Source: Bacteroidia bacterium
Lineage (GTDB): Bacteria > Bacteroidota > Bacteroidia > NS11-12g > UBA955
Length of the DNA: 64,000 nucleotides
Reading direction: 5' to 3'
NCBI GenBank assembly: GCA_023653095.1
Contig: JAMNXP010000007.1
Span: forward strand, 1 to 64,000
Every line of letters begins with the position of its first letter. Position 1 is the first letter of the stretch. The notes below the pieces were generated by a model. The model was given only the letters and a program-made list of their open reading frames with translations. It did not search any database and was not told the origin of the DNA. Below, piece by piece: positions 60,936-64,000 of the stretch. The position numbers and the translations under genes are program-made.

Positions 60936-62210
60936 ATGGAAATACTGCTTTATTTAAATTTAGGATTGGGCGTCTTGGGGATTTTTTTGATGTTTGCCTT
61001 ACGGGGGAAGGGGACTAACGATCTGCCTGAACTTCGACAGAAAGTCATCGAACTTCAGAATAGTCTCGCCAAAATTGAGGGCAATCTCAAGGACGACTTT
61101 AGAATGAACCGAGAAGAAAATGCGTCCCTCGGAAAAACCAACCGGGAAGAATTGAATAAGGCCATTGCAGATTTTCGGAGGGAAATTTTGGGTGCGGTTC
61201 AAAGTATGACCCATCAAAACAATGGGGCTCTTGATAAGCTGAACCAGACCCTCGAGAAAAACGTGGGTAGCCTGATTGAGAAAAATGAAGCCAAACTGGA
61301 TCTGATTCGGTCTGCGGTGGAAGAAAAATTGGAGAAAACCCTCAGCGAACGCTTGGGACAAAGTTTCGAGACCGTAGGAAAGCAACTCATTGAGGTTCAG
61401 CGCGGTCTCGGCGAAATGCAAACCATTGCCCAGGACGTGGGCGGTCTGAAAAAGGTTCTTAGCAACGTGAAACTACGGGGTGGGGTAGGTGAGGTTCAGC
61501 TGGCCATGCTGCTCGAGCAAATTCTGGCGCCATCGCAATACGATGCCAACGTCAAAACCAAATTGGGTAGTTCTGAGCCGGTGGAATTTGCCATCAAACT
61601 ACCTGGAAAAAGCGAAGACGAAAGTAGTTTTGTTTACCTGCCCATCGATGCGAAATTTCCGAAAGATACATACGAACATCTGCTGACGGCCTATGAAAAT
61701 GCCGTTCCTGAAGAGATTGAAGCGGCTTCCAAAAACTTGGAAAGTACCATCAAAAAGATGGCCAAAGACATCCGCGATAAATACGTGGATCCGCCAAATA
61801 CCACCGACTTTGCTATCCTCTTTTTGCCCTTCGAAAGCATTTATGCTGAAGTAATTAGGCGCAGTGCGCTAGTAGATCAGCTCCGCGATGAATTCAAAAT
61901 AACCGTTGCTGGTCCCACCACCTTAGTAGCCATTTTGAACAGTTTGCAAATGGGCTTCCGCACGCTCGCACTCCAAAAACGAAGCAGCGAAGTGTGGCAA
62001 GTACTGGGCGCCGTAAAGTCGGAATTCGAAAAGTTCGGCGGCCTGCTCGAAAAGGCGCAAAAGAACATCCAAACTGGCCTCGGTCAACTAGACGACGTGG
62101 TGGGCAAGCGCACGAATGCCATCAATCGCAGGCTCAAAGACGTACAATCATTGCCGCTCGCTGAACCCAATAACGTATTCGAAGAGGTTTTACCCGATGA
62201 TGAGGTATGA
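60936..62210 (+). CDS. rmuC: DNA recombination protein RmuC
   Basis: From MEILLYLNLGLGVLG the protein has 424 residues. An N-terminal membrane anchor is followed by a long coiled coil (about 35-175) and the RmuC nuclease-like domain: RGGVGEVQLAMLLEQIL, VYLPIDAKFP, PPNTTDFAILFLPFESIYAEV and AGPTTLVAILNSLQMGFRTL. Upstream in-frame starts (60864) lack family support. RmuC limits inversions at short inverted repeats in E. coli. The TGA stop is part of a TGATCGC unit at the edge of array 9. Confidence 0.93.
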   Translation: MEILLYLNLGLGVLGIFLMFALRGKGTNDLPELRQKVIELQNSLAKIEGNLKDDFRMNREENASLGKTNREELNKAIADFRREILGAVQSMTHQNNGALDKLNQTLEKNVGSLIEKNEAKLDLIRSAVEEKLEKTLSERLGQSFETVGKQLIEVQRGLGEMQTIAQDVGGLKKVLSNVKLRGGVGEVQLAMLLEQILAPSQYDANVKTKLGSSEPVEFAIKLPGKSEDESSFVYLPIDAKFPKDTYEHLLTAYENAVPEEIEAASKNLESTIKKMAKDIRDKYVDPPNTTDFAILFLPFESIYAEVIRRSALVDQLRDEFKITVAGPTTLVAILNSLQMGFRTLALQKRSSEVWQVLGAVKSEFEKFGGLLEKAQKNIQTGLGQLDDVVGKRTNAINRRLKDVQSLPLAEPNNVFEEVLPDDEV

Positions 62211-62402
62211 TCGCTTCGCTGATCGCTGCGCGGATCGTTAAGAGTGAAGAGTTAAGAGTTTAGAGGGGAGAGTTTAGAGGGCTGTCCGCTGACCGCTGCG
62301 CTTGAGACTTTGTGACTCACGCTTCGCTAAGACTTGGCGCCTCTGGCGCTGCTGCCCGCCGATGGCTGACGGCTGATCACCGATCACCGAAATCCGATCA
62401 CC
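62211..62402. repeat. Heptamer mosaic array 9
   Basis: Starts in the rmuC stop with TGATCGC-type units, then GAGTTAAGAGTTTAGAG units, CCGCTGACC units, a GC-rich 17-mer-like stretch (GACTCACGCTTCGCTAAGACT), then GGCTGAC and GATCACC units ending at the TGA stop of the minus-strand gene (62398-62400). It fills the 187-bp gap completely. Confidence 0.9.
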
Positions 62403-63312
62403 GATTCTCATAAAAATTCCCCACCACCGTCCTCACCCTTACCCCCTCAATCAACATCGTGCCCTTCCTCCGGTCTCCAGAATAATACGACGTGTTCCCA
62501 AACAACTTCTCGTATGTCACCGCCTCAAACGTGCACGTCTTTCCCGATGCCGATAAACTTACCAACCGCAACTGGTCAGAAAACTGAAATTCGCCTACCT
62601 TATAACGAATCCTGCGCGGACGTCGGTCGTCAAAGCTGATGGTGTTGCCCGCCAAGAATGACAATATCCGAACCTCATGAATCTGCTCCCGGAGCGACTT
62701 CAACTCCCCATCCAAATCAAGCAGTTCCATGTTGATCCTGATGATCTGCACCTGCAAATCGCTGCGCAGCGACTCCCGCTCGCGGTTCCACCGAACCATA
62801 TACGGCACCAGCGACTCCATCTCTCCGAAAACATGATTCACCTTGAACAAATCATCCTTGTCCAGCCGGTAACACCGAAGATGGAAATCATGAATATCAA
62901 TGTCCTCAAACTCATCGTTCGGCTCAATGTCAAAGGTGTGATTTTCCATAAAATACCTCAGTGTAATGATTGATCGGTAGGTGCTCAAGTGAAATTTACC
63001 GTCCTCGTGCTCACCGCCATACACGCCCATGCCGTGCACCAGTTCCACCAATTCCATCGATGCCGCTTCCGATACCTCCTCAAACCACCTGTTTTCGAAC
63101 TCCTTCATCTGCTCTTTCAGCCCATACAGCAGCAACTTCGCCCGCTGCTCCCGCTCTCGCTTTTTCCGCTTCACCTCTGATTGCAGCTGCCAAATCTGCA
63201 TATCAAATTCATTAATGCCACCCGAAATTTCGGCTTCCACGCTCACCATACCGCCCATTTTTTCGGGGGACGTTTTTTCGGGGGACGTTTCTACAATTTC
63301 TGTATTCCTCAT
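62398..63312 (-). CDS. Coiled-coil protein of unknown function
   Basis: From MRNTEIVETSPEK the protein has 304 residues. An exact duplication TSPEKTSPEK near residue 10 comes from a 15-bp tandem repeat. Coiled-coil segments span about 30-80 (MQIWQLQSEVKRKKREREQRAKLLLYGLKEQ) and about 185-225. The C-terminal part is beta-rich (RRIRYKVGEFQFSDQLRLVSLSASGKTCTFEAV). No family recognised. The stop codon lies in a GGTGATC unit. Promoter region has the ATTGCAC dyad. Confidence 0.65.
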   Translation of the reverse strand: MRNTEIVETSPEKTSPEKMGGMVSVEAEISGGINEFDMQIWQLQSEVKRKKREREQRAKLLLYGLKEQMKEFENRWFEEVSEAASMELVELVHGMGVYGGEHEDGKFHLSTYRSIITLRYFMENHTFDIEPNDEFEDIDIHDFHLRCYRLDKDDLFKVNHVFGEMESLVPYMVRWNRERESLRSDLQVQIIRINMELLDLDGELKSLREQIHEVRILSFLAGNTISFDDRRPRRIRYKVGEFQFSDQLRLVSLSASGKTCTFEAVTYEKLFGNTSYYSGDRRKGTMLIEGVRVRTVVGNFYENR

Positions 63313-63346
63313 ACCACAAAGATCACCATCACCAATCAAATGAAAT

Positions 63347-63362
63347 ATTGCACAAGTGCAAT
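63347..63362. promoter_or_regulatory. Inverted repeat ATTGCAC-AA-GTGCAAT
   Basis: A perfect 16-bp dyad 35 bp upstream of the coiled-coil gene and 134 bp before the ATPase gene, with an extra half site TGCAC at 63370. Candidate operator for either gene. Confidence 0.5.
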
Positions 63363-63383
63363 AAAATGATGCACTTTATTCCG

Positions 63384-63463
63384 TTACCCCCTTTTTATGA
63401 CAAATTCCTCGAAAAATTACCCCTATTTTATGACAAAAATCGCAAATAATTACCCCTATTTTA
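63384..63463. repeat. Three direct repeats of 33-bp period before an AAA ATPase gene
   Basis: TTACCCC(C/T)-(A/T)TTTTATG recurs at 63384, 63417 and 63450, exactly 33 bp apart (three helical turns), ending about 33 bp before the ATPase ATG. The first copy is diverged. Helical phasing fits binding of a protein to one face of the DNA. Confidence 0.75.
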
Positions 63464-63495
63464 TGCAGAAGTATTGAAAATCAATATATTTGAAT

Positions 63496-64000
63496 ATGAT
63501 TTCACCCTTCAAGCGAAATATAGAGACCGATTTACATGCTTGGAAGAATTCAACCCCTAGGAAACCTTTGATTCTGAGAGGTGCTAGACAAGTTGGTAAA
63601 ACCTCTGTGGTATTTCAATTCGCTAAGGAATTTGATTTTTTCATTCCCTTAAATCTTGAGGATGTTAGAGATTTGAACATCTTCAAAAACTACCCACAAA
63701 TCGATGACCTCATCGAATATCTCTTTTATTTCCATAGTATACCTAAAGAAAAAAGAAACCAAACCTTACTGTTTATTGACGAAATTCAAGCATTTCCCGA
63801 TGCGGTAAATTTACTTCGTTTCTTTTATGAACGTTACCCAGAACTCGCTGTAATTGCAGCAGGATCCACCCTTGAAACACTGTTGAATAGAAAAGCAACT
63901 TATCCGGTAGGTCGTGTTGAATACATGGTTTTGAGACCCGTTTCATTTTCGGAATTCTTGCGGGCTATAAACGAAGAAAAACTCCATAAAGCGTTGTATG
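63496..64000 (+). CDS. AAA_14/DUF4143-type ATPase, truncated by window end
   Basis: ATG at 63496 opens a frame that runs to the window edge (168 codons seen). KPLILRGARQVGKTSV is Walker A and LLFIDEIQAFPD is Walker B. AAGSTLETLLN and VGRVEYMVLRPVSFSEFL follow as in the DUF4143 ATPases, so the C-terminal nuclease-like domain should lie outside. It is a divergent relative of the gene at 40261. Confidence 0.88.
   Translation, partial: MISPFKRNIETDLHAWKNSTPRKPLILRGARQVGKTSVVFQFAKEFDFFIPLNLEDVRDLNIFKNYPQIDDLIEYLFYFHSIPKEKRNQTLLFIDEIQAFPDAVNLLRFFYERYPELAVIAAGSTLETLLNRKATYPVGRVEYMVLRPVSFSEFLRAINEEKLHKALY

Noticed and set aside
63240-63300. 15-bp tandem repeat in the coiled-coil gene as a member of the heptamer family
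   Set aside because: It has period 15 and keeps frame (TSPEK twice); the sequence is unrelated to the 7-bp classes.

Overview
The window reads as AT-rich chromosome from a member of the Bacteroidota, probably of the Flavobacteriales/Cytophagales type, though the sequence alone does not fix the order. Pointers are four proteins with type IX secretion sorting domains (two type A, two gliding-motility-associated type B), a TonB receptor next to a small lipoprotein, an ACR3/DUF6428 arsenic operon, Bacteroidota -7 promoter elements (TAnnTTTG), and few Shine-Dalgarno sites. A 5S rRNA gene and its terminator sit at the left edge, so an rRNA operon probably ends here. No tRNA, insertion sequence, prophage or CRISPR array was recognised.

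Layout. 0-9.8 kb: 5S rRNA; three tandem, translationally coupled secreted paralogues; a methyltransferase; an OprD-like porin; a lipocalin-like lipoprotein/TonB receptor pair; a ClC antiporter divergent from oxyR. 10-19.2 kb: M1 peptidase, HupE/UreJ and DUF6702-like genes, then a molybdenum-cofactor unit (unknown membrane protein, P-loop NTPase-MobA fusion, FdhD, small protein, YdeP-type oxidoreductase). 19.2-30.8 kb: T9SS cargo, pirin, a YeiH-type exporter, a VanZ-like protein, a giant LamG protein, ferritin, a YdeI-like protein, a Crp-family regulator and an esterase. 30.8-33.6 kb: an arsenic operon. 33.7-43.9 kb: LamG/T9SS protein, LysR, Thermus-type isocitrate dehydrogenase, DUF3298-like protein, AAA ATPase, sterol desaturase, CorA. 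43.9-49.1 kb: a probable surface-glycan/acyl cluster (ACP, KAS III, glycosyltransferase-GNAT fusion, membrane protein, WecE-like transaminase). 49.1-64 kb: T9SS protein, Xre/RES toxin-antitoxin with a VOC protein, MFS transporter, putative zinc peptidase with thioredoxin, membrane protein, methyltransferase/CrtA-like/DUF2071 run, Fic protein with an operator array, RmuC, a coiled-coil protein and a truncated AAA ATPase.

The most unusual feature is a family of nine intergenic mosaics built almost wholly from tandem heptanucleotides (GGTGATC, GGCTGAC, GAAAGCT, AACTCTC, AGAGTTT and CCAAAGA classes, plus a GC-richer 17-bp unit). They recur in a broadly conserved order and polarity. They abut gene 3' ends, and in at least four genes the GGTGATC unit itself supplies the TGA stop codon. 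Two mosaics lie inside the arsenic operon, between the likely operator and arsR and directly before the ACR3 start codon. I know of no description of this element; heptanucleotide STRR repeats of cyanobacteria are the nearest precedent I know.
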